From: Sphaerolaimus hirsutus
Lineage: Eukaryota > Nematoda > Chromadorea > Monhysterida > Sphaerolaimidae
Length of the DNA: 64,000 nucleotides
Direction of reading: 5' to 3'
NCBI GenBank assembly: GCA_964036195.1
Contig: OZ038453.1
Location: forward strand, 26,870,352 to 26,934,351
Below the pieces are notes generated by a model. The model ran no database searches. It saw only the letters and a list, made by a program, of their open reading frames with translations, and had not been told where the DNA came from. Position 1 is the stretch's first letter, and every line of letters starts with the position of its first letter. Position numbers and translations under genes: made by a program. This document shows positions 35,801-44,166 of the stretch, piece by piece.

Positions 35801-38800
35801 CATTCCGAGGAATGACTTGACACCAGTGCGATTTTGTGGCAGTGGGAAATTTTCAATGGTCTTTGTTTTGCTTTCATCTTGCTCAAGTCCATCTCCTGAC
35901 AATTTGAAGCCGAGAAATATGCATTCTCCAACTCCAAATATGCACTTTTTGGCTTTGAATTTCAAGCGGTACATTCTGGCACGTTCCAGCACTGCTGTCA
36001 GATCTTGCAGGTGCTTTTCAAATGTTGGGGATGCAGTTAACAAATCATCCATGTAAGCCAGAACACTCTTGTTGATGATGGGCTCGAAAATGGTGGTGAT
36101 TGCTCTTGCATAAGATGCTGGAGCTGTACTGAGTCCAAATGGCATTCTGGTGAAATGGTACAATTGACCATTGGCTACTGCAAATGCCGTCTTTTCTGCA
36201 TCGTCAGGGTGCATTGGCAGCTGCCAATATGCTCCCAAGCAGTCCAGGCTACTGAAGAACTTTGGGTTCAGTTCAGCAATGCGGTCAAATATTTCTGCCT
36301 GGTCTGGTGCTGGAAATGCATCTCCTTCTGTGATGAGATTCAATTCGCGGAAGTCTTGGCATAATCTGTGTGTATTGTCCTTTTTCTTGACCATGACAAT
36401 TGCAGCACGCCATGGGCTATTTGATTTCACAATCACGCCTGATCTCAACATTGAATTCAGTTGTTCCTCAACCACCTCCCTCAAATGTGGTGGTGTTCTT
36501 CGTGGAGGCAGCTGGATTGGTCCTTTCTCACCAGTTCTGATTCGGTGATAAATATTCCCTGTGATTGTGGTCAATTCTCCATAATCTAGTGCAAAACAGT
36601 CATGGAACTGCTTCAACAGATTCTTCAATTCCTCTTTTCGTTTGTCAGTAAGCTTGTCACCAAACTCCCACACTGTCTCCAGTTTCTGCAGTCGTTCTTC
36701 CAACTGGTCACCTGTCAGGTGTTGCAGGTCAATTTCATCTGGTTTCTTGTCTGTGTGTGGTTTCTGCACATGGCTTCTGAATTCTTGATTGACATTGTTG
36801 ATTGTATCCACATGTGTGGATCTCACTATTTGTGGTGCCAATGGAATTGCTGTGCCTGCCAGCTCCATGTGACCAATACAGGCACCTTTTGGTAGGCATC
36901 GATGTTGCAGTGACATGTTGTATATATCAATGCACAGCATGTCATGCCCTCCTGGCACTCTGAGGTATGGAAGTGACAATCCACGAATTTCTTCTGCTGG
37001 TTTTGGTATAAACACCAGATTTTGCTGTGGGTCACCTGACGTTAGCCCAGCAATCATGACTGAAATTCTCTTTCTGGTGTTGCTTCTGATGAATTCCTGG
37101 TTTATCAGCTTAACTGGCCATCTGGCTGCTGGTGGTCCTTCTGTTGAAATTGAATCACCTGCTGGTCCAAGTCCAATTTGCCGTGAGCCGACCCACACGC
37201 GGCAGGTGGCATAGCAGATTGTCAGGCGCCTGAAGCGGCGCAGCAAATCACCTCCCAGCAATAGTTCGTCATTGAGGTTTTGCGCCACATAGAATTTATG
37301 TTGCAAAGATTGTCCTCCAATGATCAGATGCACATAAATTCTTCCTGAGATGACCAGTGAGTGACCAGTGATTGATACCAGTTTGTCATTTTCTGCTAAT
37401 GGTATCACTGGTCCCAATCCCAATGCATTGACAATTCTCTCATCAATCAGACTACACTGGGCGCCAGAATCTAGCAATGCTGCCAGAGTTGTGTTCGCAA
37501 TGCTTGTAGCCACATACAATAAATTGTGTTTGTTGACCAGCTTCACTGATTTGGTTTGATTGATGTGTTTTTCATAAGGTTGTCCATTGGCAGTTTGTTC
37601 TGATGATTCTGCCCAGGTTCTATCCACGTCATAATGGATGGTCAATTTCCCAACAGGCCTCAATATGTCATTTCCAATGATGGCTTGGTCACTCAATTCA
37701 TTTGAAATGAACAGTGAATGAGTTCCATGATATCCCATTAACTGAATTTCAGCAGTTGTTATCCCTTCAATAGGAATTTCATGGCCTGTGACTGATGTCA
37801 GATGTATCTGGGATTTTTCTGGCTCAGGCCGCAAGTCCAATGCGCTTGCTAGCCCTTTCCCAATTACACTGCATTGGGCTCCAGTGTCTAGTATGGCATT
37901 GATTCGGTGCTTGTTGACAAGCATTGTGGTGCTTGGCATGTTCTCACTCTCTTCAGCCTCTGTGGCCGCAATCATGTTTATGGTTTCTACCGGCCTCAAT
38001 TCAATGGTTTCGCCATTGATTGTGATGGTTTTTCCTCTTGTCAAAGCGGCAATAGGCCGTGGGCGGCGATTTGACCGTGTCAGGGCTTCTGAGTTTTCTG
38101 GCATCGTTTCAACAGTCACAGTTGCTGTGGTTGGCACTGGTTGATGTTGCGGGTGCCTGTTTCGGAACCTTTGGACTGCTTGGTAGCACCTTGTTAGTGT
38201 GGTTACTTGTTGCCATAACCAGTAACTGAAACTCATCGCCATGTCAAGAGCATTGTGTGTCAGTCTTGCTCTTATGGCCAATGGTAGACAGCATTTCACA
38301 GCAATAAAGCACCAGATTGCCATTATCGGAATGACAATCAGACTGAGTGCTATTTTCAGCCACTTGTGTGAGTTGGCCTCTGTAGCGCCTGTTATCACCA
38401 TGTTCTGGGCTACAATTCTGGTGTTCTCGTCTGCTGTGTTCCCAGGTTGCAAACCAAGGTTTGTCAGCAACTCGTGATGTGTCTGCAGCAAATCGTTGGT
38501 ATGTGCTTTCGTGCCCCATTGTGGATGCTGTTTGTATGGATGTAAGCCAATTGCTTGGTTTGTTGCTGGCTCCTTTTCATTTTGATGTTGATGAACATAT
38601 GCCAGGGGAAGCCTTGGCAGGCTTTGAACTTGGTGCAGTTCTCCTGTTTTCGCAGCATATTTCACCGTGGTGTTGTGAATGTGAAATATCTGATTGTCAA
38701 CTTCTTGACATGGCACTTCAAAAGTCCATTTGATCACCATCAGGGTTGCTGGGTCTAGGAAGAATGGACCATCTTCCATTGCTGCAAACTGAATGGGAAT

Positions 38801-39961
38801 GTGCCTAGTACATTTGTCATCAGTGACATTCATTGGCAAGATGTAATATGTACCATTTGCCAGTGGCCTGCAATACCAGACATGTATCACATTGCCGGTT
38901 GTTTTGGCAGTGAGATGCTGGTGATCCAAGATCATTTGCAGCGTTTCTGTTGGGTCAGCTTTTAGTTGGCTAACAGTGACTGCATGAATTGCCTTCATCA
39001 TTTTGCAGTGATTCACCATCAGAAACTCAAAGTAGAATCTCTGAGCTTGGTCAGCATGCAGCTGCCTCAAGGTGGCTTGGGCTGCAACTACATCTGACGA
39101 GGCTTTTTCTTCAGGCATTATGGTCAAGCCTGTTAGAGATGCAATTGATGTTTCATTGGTCACCACGGTTTCTACTGCGAAACCTTGGTCACTGATGTAA
39201 AGTTGCTGACCACAATCCATTACTTCTTGTGGATTTGTGAATGTCAATGCCAATGTGCCCCCTTCTGCAATCCACTGTCTTTGTAAACTGATCCCTGGGG
39301 CTGTTTTCCATGCTTCATATTGGCATTCCACAGTGGTGTTGGCTTGCCACATCAAAAGTTGATGATCTGGCAATGCACATTGGTTTTCAATGTAGCGGCA
39401 CTTAGAAACATCAGTTCCTAATGTGGACCACATTTGTTTTCTGTCTGATCTCTGGTAAACTGTTGTCTGTTGCAGTGCACATTGCGTCACAATGTGGCTA
39501 ATCGTTTTGCAGCATCTGAATGCTCCATGAGTTGGTAATTCTGGTGCTGGATACCAAGTCCGGTACTGGCCTTTTCCCGACCTTTCCATGTCATTTGCTT
39601 TCATGCATTGCTGGTAATCGATCATTCTTTTGCATTCTATTGCTGACACTTCCACAGGTATGTATGTCACATCTTTATATGAGGTATATAAAAATGTTGT
39701 GTACTTTGTGTGATTTTCTTTCCACTTTGTGCACACATATGCTTTTGTCACATGCTGGTATGTGTTCTTGCGATAAAGTTTCAATGTCAGATGACTTGGT
39801 GCTGCAAACTCTGCCGTAGATGAGAAGTGGCAATTGATGTCGGGTGGTATCGCATAGCTGACTGTTGGTGATTGGTCCACAGGGCACACCATTGGGTCCA
39901 TGGCACGGGCCCAATGAGTGCTGATCAGGAAGGCTAGTGTTGTCAGGAAACATGATGCCAT
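32834..39961 (-). CDS. pol: Env-like/Pol polyprotein: Env, 2 x protease, RT, RNase H, integrase, dUTPase-like, 2375 aa
   Basis: Residues 1-23 form a signal peptide. About 24-533 is a Cys-rich, N-glycosylation-rich ectodomain, and 534-558 a transmembrane segment, so the N-terminus is Env-like. Two retropepsin-like domains follow: DTGAQCSVIG near 692 and DSGAQCSLID near 831, each with a later hydrophobic-Gly motif (AIIGNDIL, LLLGGDLL). RT about 1190-1400 has YMDD at 1303. RNase H has DAA and YTDSRAL near 1520. Integrase has a zinc-binding His/Cys region (CTHC near 1767) and catalytic D1801, D1860, E1896, an exact D,D-35-E spacing. The C-terminal 90 residues include VLVPQGKQVITTGIEVSVPP, resembling the dUTPase fold, without the usual PRSGLA-type motif. 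Env normally follows pol. Here it precedes pol in the same frame with no stop, so processing or splicing must separate them. No frameshift was seen. Confidence 0.88.
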   Translation of the reverse strand: MASCFLTTLAFLISTHWARAMDPMVCPVDQSPTVSYAIPPDINCHFSSTAEFAAPSHLTLKLYRKNTYQHVTKAYVCTKWKENHTKYTTFLYTSYKDVTYIPVEVSAIECKRMIDYQQCMKANDMERSGKGQYRTWYPAPELPTHGAFRCCKTISHIVTQCALQQTTVYQRSDRKQMWSTLGTDVSKCRYIENQCALPDHQLLMWQANTTVECQYEAWKTAPGISLQRQWIAEGGTLALTFTNPQEVMDCGQQLYISDQGFAVETVVTNETSIASLTGLTIMPEEKASSDVVAAQATLRQLHADQAQRFYFEFLMVNHCKMMKAIHAVTVSQLKADPTETLQMILDHQHLTAKTTGNVIHVWYCRPLANGTYYILPMNVTDDKCTRHIPIQFAAMEDGPFFLDPATLMVIKWTFEVPCQEVDNQIFHIHNTTVKYAAKTGELHQVQSLPRLPLAYVHQHQNEKEPATNQAIGLHPYKQHPQWGTKAHTNDLLQTHHELLTNLGLQPGNTADENTRIVAQNMVITGATEANSHKWLKIALSLIVIPIMAIWCFIAVKCCLPLAIRARLTHNALDMAMSFSYWLWQQVTTLTRCYQAVQRFRNRHPQHQPVPTTATVTVETMPENSEALTRSNRRPRPIAALTRGKTITINGETIELRPVETINMIAATEAEESENMPSTTMLVNKHRINAILDTGAQCSVIGKGLASALDLRPEPEKSQIHLTSVTGHEIPIEGITTAEIQLMGYHGTHSLFISNELSDQAIIGNDILRPVGKLTIHYDVDRTWAESSEQTANGQPYEKHINQTKSVKLVNKHNLLYVATSIANTTLAALLDSGAQCSLIDERIVNALGLGPVIPLAENDKLVSITGHSLVISGRIYVHLIIGGQSLQHKFYVAQNLNDELLLGGDLLRRFRRLTICYATCRVWVGSRQIGLGPAGDSISTEGPPAARWPVKLINQEFIRSNTRKRISVMIAGLTSGDPQQNLVFIPKPAEEIRGLSLPYLRVPGGHDMLCIDIYNMSLQHRCLPKGACIGHMELAGTAIPLAPQIVRSTHVDTINNVNQEFRSHVQKPHTDKKPDEIDLQHLTGDQLEERLQKLETVWEFGDKLTDKRKEELKNLLKQFHDCFALDYGELTTITGNIYHRIRTGEKGPIQLPPRRTPPHLREVVEEQLNSMLRSGVIVKSNSPWRAAIVMVKKKDNTHRLCQDFRELNLITEGDAFPAPDQAEIFDRIAELNPKFFSSLDCLGAYWQLPMHPDDAEKTAFAVANGQLYHFTRMPFGLSTAPASYARAITTIFEPIINKSVLAYMDDLLTASPTFEKHLQDLTAVLERARMYRLKFKAKKCIFGVGECIFLGFKLSGDGLEQDESKTKTIENFPLPQNRTGVKSFLGMCGFYRRFIKNYSIIAKPLVELTKESVEFEWTEERLNAFEALKKAMVTAPVLAFYRPELELIISVDAACPPVHGYGAVLEQRQPETGEIRPIAFASTQVADNRNDFNAMIREAEALAWILEKYKHYCMGRKVTVYTDSRALAYLMHAKGHSQYITRICLTLAGYDLDVKHRPGKTNVVADALSRAPTGRDSELLTKIDNPPMEIELDDSKIPKPRPWWKKLPPYVPNEEIPDPYKGPRKTTNTEPEVAPIRVMAVLRSPQDSGECTPAQLNNWRDRLSSAQKHDQETQRIIHQMEQGEKPCFGPHFAYPDLLAYVRNPTHPAEKAKRTRVFVPKTLRMQMMAEHHDTVVGGHLNARKVLSLMAQHLYWPEMQRDVYNYIKTCTHCQTRNCPVPKTRLPMPETQPRLQPFEWIHIDHLELPTSYSGHSYVFLVVDRCSRWADGWAVERTDAKTAAQMLVENWICKYGAPAYMTSDCHASFTGEIFTEITKLFQIRKITTAPFHPQSNGIVERANRSLLGLLAACMRDLDHHDWPTWLPFALMANRMAVHSATGVSPYMCVFGQLPRTALAADLKPKQFETMMQYPTYMHTLLVNMRRIWAYTNAKNQEQNDTNKAIHDKKCADTQKIHLGCLVLKKSFTIPKDQTGKTRDVWVGPYMVTKLTGDPPKTVYLQKWNEPDSPSIKFPMMLVKMWHPRDDVFPTFGHGDPAVQQEEQVPQQPDQMAGAVAPPTDVSQDATKTNENARKQADPSVPSQSKPFMMTGGLESSASEDEELPVLTKYPTGQPRAMRYNLRLNPKKKVIRMIRANKRPENDEIGALYSELLGHTASKWKATPLPSGGSMEYETEIHEIQETANEQQPRQRTMGLVPTTHPVVTPNRPHQLAVRASTTFAVCTNHFNNTLQIKPRCPMVLVPQGKQVITTGIEVSVPPGMAIRVINGKDDVHFKILEHTYTTGQHIVNIWYLIDTRKEFSNQDTVACLQAHQTLKISTN

Positions 39962-40534
39962 TTCGAAGCCTGCGACGACTGATTTACGAAATGATGATAG
40001 AAAAAGTTCAATAATAAAGTTTAAGACTCATGGCGAGTCCTGGTAAAGTACCATTACACAATCATGATTAAGTGATACAGATTTATAATTTTATTACATT
40101 TATTATATTAAGTCTACATAATAAGTAAATAAGTTATTGTATACCCATTTAAGCTATAAGTTCCTAAATTAAGTTGGCATATAATCTATGGGATAAAATC
40201 TAAAATATACCTAAAATAACATTATCTGCTAGCTAAATGTGCAGCTAAATGTGCTAATCACAGTATATAAAGAATATTTATGTGGTCACTAATGGAAGGA
40301 ATTATAGTAAGAATAGATTTCAGTTGATTTTTGTTTGAATTGTAAAGGTATTTAAAATTTTTATTTTGATTGTTTGATCAAGTGAAGTCTATTCTAAAGA
40401 ATCACATTGGATCATTACTTAGAAATTTAAATCTTTGGCCGGACAAAACTGAGGAGAAATTAAAGAGGATATAAAAGTATTAAATAATATTTATGAATAA
40501 TATTTCTCCCAGTTTTGTGTATGCACTATTGTGC
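39962..40534 (-). other. spacer between helicase and env-pol ORFs
   Basis: 573 bp, AT-rich, no ORF. On the minus strand a possible splice acceptor (GTCGTCGCAG) lies 9 nt before the env-pol ATG, which could serve a spliced env-pol message. Confidence 0.4.
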
Positions 40535-43500
40535 CTACTGGCCAGTTTCTTGGTTGTTTAATTCGAAAAAGTCAATTGGATTCTCTGCAGCCACACACAA
40601 TGACAGGTCGTCCTTGCCCAACAATGCCTTGGCTTCAGCCACTCTGTCCTTTGTCATGATGAATGCTCCAGTTCTGGCCACTTGTTCAAACAGTTGCTTC
40701 CATCCCCTTGCAGTCTTTGTCAATGTGAACATTGGTTTGAAGTCCGTGATGATCACAATGGATCGTCTCTGCCTTGTCAGTGCCACGCACAAGCGCATCA
40801 TGTTTGTCAGGTGTGTCAATTGGCTATATTTGGTATTCATTGTCCATCCTGGGACCAGAATGATGTCTGATTCTTGAGACCCTTGTGCAATGTCACATGT
40901 GGTCACTCTGTAGTCCAGATTTGGCATGCCCTCCTGGCTGTGGTGTTTGGCCAGCAGGCAACATCCATCTTGGAGGTCCGACTGCAGTTCTTTGTAATAT
41001 GCCAGGATCCTGGTCTCAGCCACACCATCCCAGCCAGCGGCCTTGTACCATTCGCTCATGAAAGTGACAAACTGGTCCCTGGTGCGGTCACAGCGTCTGG
41101 TCACTTTGTTTCCATCAGTTGTCTGTACAACCACATCCTCTGTGTTCACATCTAGCCAGTAGATGGGTGCCAGGTACTGCTTTGTGCCATCTGGCCTTCT
41201 CTTGAACAGCAGTGGGAAACCTGGTGGCTTGGCTGCCAGGAATTCTGCTCTGGTCTGGTATTCAATGGGTGCCTCCAGGTGCCCATTGTAAATCAAATAT
41301 TTCACCAGGCCTGCATGTTCTACTGAGGCCCGGTACACTTCCTTCAGTCTGAAGCGCCTTCTTCTGCCCACAATTGAGCTCACTCTCTCCAGGCCACTTT
41401 CATTGAAAACTGATTCCATCACTCTTCTGATTGGAGTCTGCCCCAAATTTGGCTTTCCAAGTTGATATTCATCGCCAAGTAGCAAGACAATGAAGCGCCT
41501 GCTGATCCTGTCTTCACTGGTGCTCAACAAAGTCAGAAGTGCACACAGCTGCAGTTTGGTGATTTTTGTGGACTCGTCCACAACCAGCATTGAAAATCTG
41601 CATTCTCTGAGTTTGCTCAATGCCGTGCTGGTGGTTGCACTGACAATCTGGTACTGGTTGTGCAGTGTTCTGTCCAGTGTGGCAGTCTCTTCTTCTTTTT
41701 CATCTTTGTGTTTTTTCATTTCTGCTATCCATTCTGGTGGAACTGCCTCACCTCTGTGCAGCCTGCACCCTGTGGGCATTTTGCCTTTGCGGCCCTGTTC
41801 CTGCTGTTCCATTTTGCGAGAGGTTGCCTTCAATCGGGCATGCAACCATGGGACACTGCCTGACCTGATCCATGCATCCAGGTCATCAGCTAACCGCTCC
41901 ACTGCCTCATTATCTGTGGCTGTGATCAGAACCTTGGTGGCATATGGTTCTTGCCAGTGTCTGTGGAGGCCAGCTGCCAGGTGCTCCTGTATGGCCTGTA
42001 TGGCCACTCTGGACTTGCCTGCACCAGCCGGGGCTCTGACTGTGATGCAGTTGACATTCACTCTCAATGCCTGTAGCACTTCGTACTGTTTTTGATTCAT
42101 GCCTTCAGGTCTTTCTGTTGGATAGTCATATTGTGTCTGGTCAATGTTGGTTGCCACAATTTGGTTGATTTCTCTCAAGCGATTTGGCAGCAACACTTTC
42201 ATGATGGTCAACTCTGCCGCTGTCTTCCATGGGTTCATCAGTGCATACACTATATATGTGTATGTTTGCTTGTCTTGAGCATCATCTATTCTGTTGTCTG
42301 TTCTGATGCAAACTTCACTTTGGTCCATTTCAATGTGCTTTTTGAGGTAGTGAAGGGCAGTTTTGGCCAGCACTGCCACACTCAATTGCTGTTTCTTGCC
42401 ATCCTGGCAGGGTGCCACAGCTGTCAGTGTCCCTGATGATTCCAGGTTTGGCTGCCTGAAATTTACTTTCACTGGTGTGCGGCTGGTCCAGGGGATCTGG
42501 GTGTCCATTGGAATTTCAGTTCTGAATGTCAGGTATGAGAAATCCTCTGACCTCATTATGGTGAATTTGTTTGTCCATGGGGTTTCTCTGTTCCTTGGCT
42601 GATTCATCTCTTGAGTCATTTTGGCTAGATGGAATTCATCAAACAATGCACCCATTGCTTCATAAATCAACATCTGCTCTTCAAATGACTTGATGGCAGC
42701 TAGTTCATCTGCCCAATGCCAGGCCTGCCAGTACATATATTCTATCCTGGCTTCTTGGTGTTGCTGGGTTGACAACACCTTTCCATCAGCATTGTGTTCA
42801 TATCCAAAGAATGCTAGGCATTGTAAATCCCTGAGTCCTTCAGTTGTCTGCAGGAGTGGCAGGAAAAACTGTTCTTGCAGCATCAGTGCACTGGTGGGGA
42901 ATCTCACAAAGGTGTCTCTGATTGGTGGGACAGTTTTGCTATTCCTCCAAATTTCAATTGGTGCTGTTGATGCCAAATCTGATGTCTGCCATAATTTTTG
43001 AATGCCTTTCACGCTTGGGTATATCTGATCTTTTTCTGCGATCCCTGGCATCCAAAACAATGGCTGGTTTCTTTGCAATGTGTCTTCAATCACTCTTGGA
43101 ATGGTCTTGTCACAGATCCAGACCTCCTGTGTCTTCTTTCTGATCACTCTGCCCTTGCCAACTTGGTGGGCTTCACCCAACTCTCTGATTTTGCGCAGGG
43201 CATCCACTATGGGAATCACTCTTCCATCGATACTCATTTTGCCAATGATGTCTGTCAGCATCAGGATTTCACATCCATTCCATCCTGTGCCTGTGGCGTA
43301 CCTGCCAATAGACAGATAATAGGTGGACACATATGTTGCCCACCTTTTTAGCCTTCTCAAAGGCACTTTGATCTGCAGCTGCACCCATTTGCCATGTTCT
43401 ATTGTCACAGTTGCCTCAGTGCCAATCAATAGTTCCCATGCAATCTTCTGCATCAGGTATCGCAGGTCTGCTGTTGCTATGTAATCAGCGTGCACAATTT

Positions 43501-43924
43501 GCAATTCTGGGTGGATCTTTCCATCTTGCATCATTTCTTGGGCATATATGACACCATTTCTTGTTGGATTTCCATGTGGGATGAGTGCCATTTGTCGTTT
43601 GTTTGTGCCTGGTGGATTTGGATGTAACTGCCTTCTCCTCAGATCTGTCTCAAATCCAGCCATGATCAATTTTCCTTCAATTAGCTCTTCAGCAACTTGC
43701 AACTGTTCTGGGTCTGGTGGATCTGTTCTTTCTGGTGGAATTTCTGATTCATCATTTTCCACTGTAGTCAACTGGTCATTTCCTGTTGGCACATCCGGAC
43801 TGGAGCATAACATATCCATTGGGTTATCCGGTTCACTGTTGTCTGCTTCCGCTGTGTCCATCTGGTCAGATTCTACTGGTACTTCTCTCCATTCACCATT
43901 TTCTCCCAAGTCCCAATCATACAT
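40535..43924 (-). CDS. SF1 (Upf1-like) helicase-domain protein of the giant retrotransposon, 1129 aa
   Basis: The C-terminal half has SF1 helicase motifs in order: Walker A APAGAGKS at about 631, motif II VVDEST near 783, motif III LLGDEYQL near 815, an AQGSQESD motif V-like element near 1015, and motif VI VALTRQRRS near 1047. This order is that of Upf1/Dna2-type SF1 helicases. The N-terminal 600 residues start acidic (EPDNPMDML) and hold no domain I recognise. The ORF is intact and lies between gag and env-pol in the same orientation, so it is probably translated from element RNA, perhaps spliced (a TACAG acceptor lies just before the ATG). Possible roles are unwinding during reverse transcription of a very long genome or evading RNA decay. 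Both are inference. A helicase is not part of ordinary LTR elements. Confidence 0.82.
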   Translation of the reverse strand: MYDWDLGENGEWREVPVESDQMDTAEADNSEPDNPMDMLCSSPDVPTGNDQLTTVENDESEIPPERTDPPDPEQLQVAEELIEGKLIMAGFETDLRRRQLHPNPPGTNKRQMALIPHGNPTRNGVIYAQEMMQDGKIHPELQIVHADYIATADLRYLMQKIAWELLIGTEATVTIEHGKWVQLQIKVPLRRLKRWATYVSTYYLSIGRYATGTGWNGCEILMLTDIIGKMSIDGRVIPIVDALRKIRELGEAHQVGKGRVIRKKTQEVWICDKTIPRVIEDTLQRNQPLFWMPGIAEKDQIYPSVKGIQKLWQTSDLASTAPIEIWRNSKTVPPIRDTFVRFPTSALMLQEQFFLPLLQTTEGLRDLQCLAFFGYEHNADGKVLSTQQHQEARIEYMYWQAWHWADELAAIKSFEEQMLIYEAMGALFDEFHLAKMTQEMNQPRNRETPWTNKFTIMRSEDFSYLTFRTEIPMDTQIPWTSRTPVKVNFRQPNLESSGTLTAVAPCQDGKKQQLSVAVLAKTALHYLKKHIEMDQSEVCIRTDNRIDDAQDKQTYTYIVYALMNPWKTAAELTIMKVLLPNRLREINQIVATNIDQTQYDYPTERPEGMNQKQYEVLQALRVNVNCITVRAPAGAGKSRVAIQAIQEHLAAGLHRHWQEPYATKVLITATDNEAVERLADDLDAWIRSGSVPWLHARLKATSRKMEQQEQGRKGKMPTGCRLHRGEAVPPEWIAEMKKHKDEKEEETATLDRTLHNQYQIVSATTSTALSKLRECRFSMLVVDESTKITKLQLCALLTLLSTSEDRISRRFIVLLLGDEYQLGKPNLGQTPIRRVMESVFNESGLERVSSIVGRRRRFRLKEVYRASVEHAGLVKYLIYNGHLEAPIEYQTRAEFLAAKPPGFPLLFKRRPDGTKQYLAPIYWLDVNTEDVVVQTTDGNKVTRRCDRTRDQFVTFMSEWYKAAGWDGVAETRILAYYKELQSDLQDGCCLLAKHHSQEGMPNLDYRVTTCDIAQGSQESDIILVPGWTMNTKYSQLTHLTNMMRLCVALTRQRRSIVIITDFKPMFTLTKTARGWKQLFEQVARTGAFIMTKDRVAEAKALLGKDDLSLCVAAENPIDFFELNNQETGQ

Positions 43925-44166
43925 CAGTCTGGTTTCACCACTGTATGTGTCACTTGCTGATGTCTCTGGCTGGTTGTCTGCTTGATTGTGGGGTGTATTT
44001 TACTATTGTGAGAATTTAAAATTGAAATATACTAGACTTGGTATATGTTTTATGAAGACATACTGGTTGATTTTGTAAATTTTTGTAGAGTTGTGTGAGA
44101 AAAGAAAGCATTTTGCCATTTTGTGACATTGGTCACAAATGGCCCATCACCAGATTGATTCCCATG

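Noticed and set aside
40535-43924. Helitron origin for the helicase ORF
   Set aside because: The motifs are SF1/Upf1-like rather than Pif1-like, there is no HUH Rep domain, and no TC start or CTRR hairpin end was seen. The ORF sits inside an LTR element with its own TSD.
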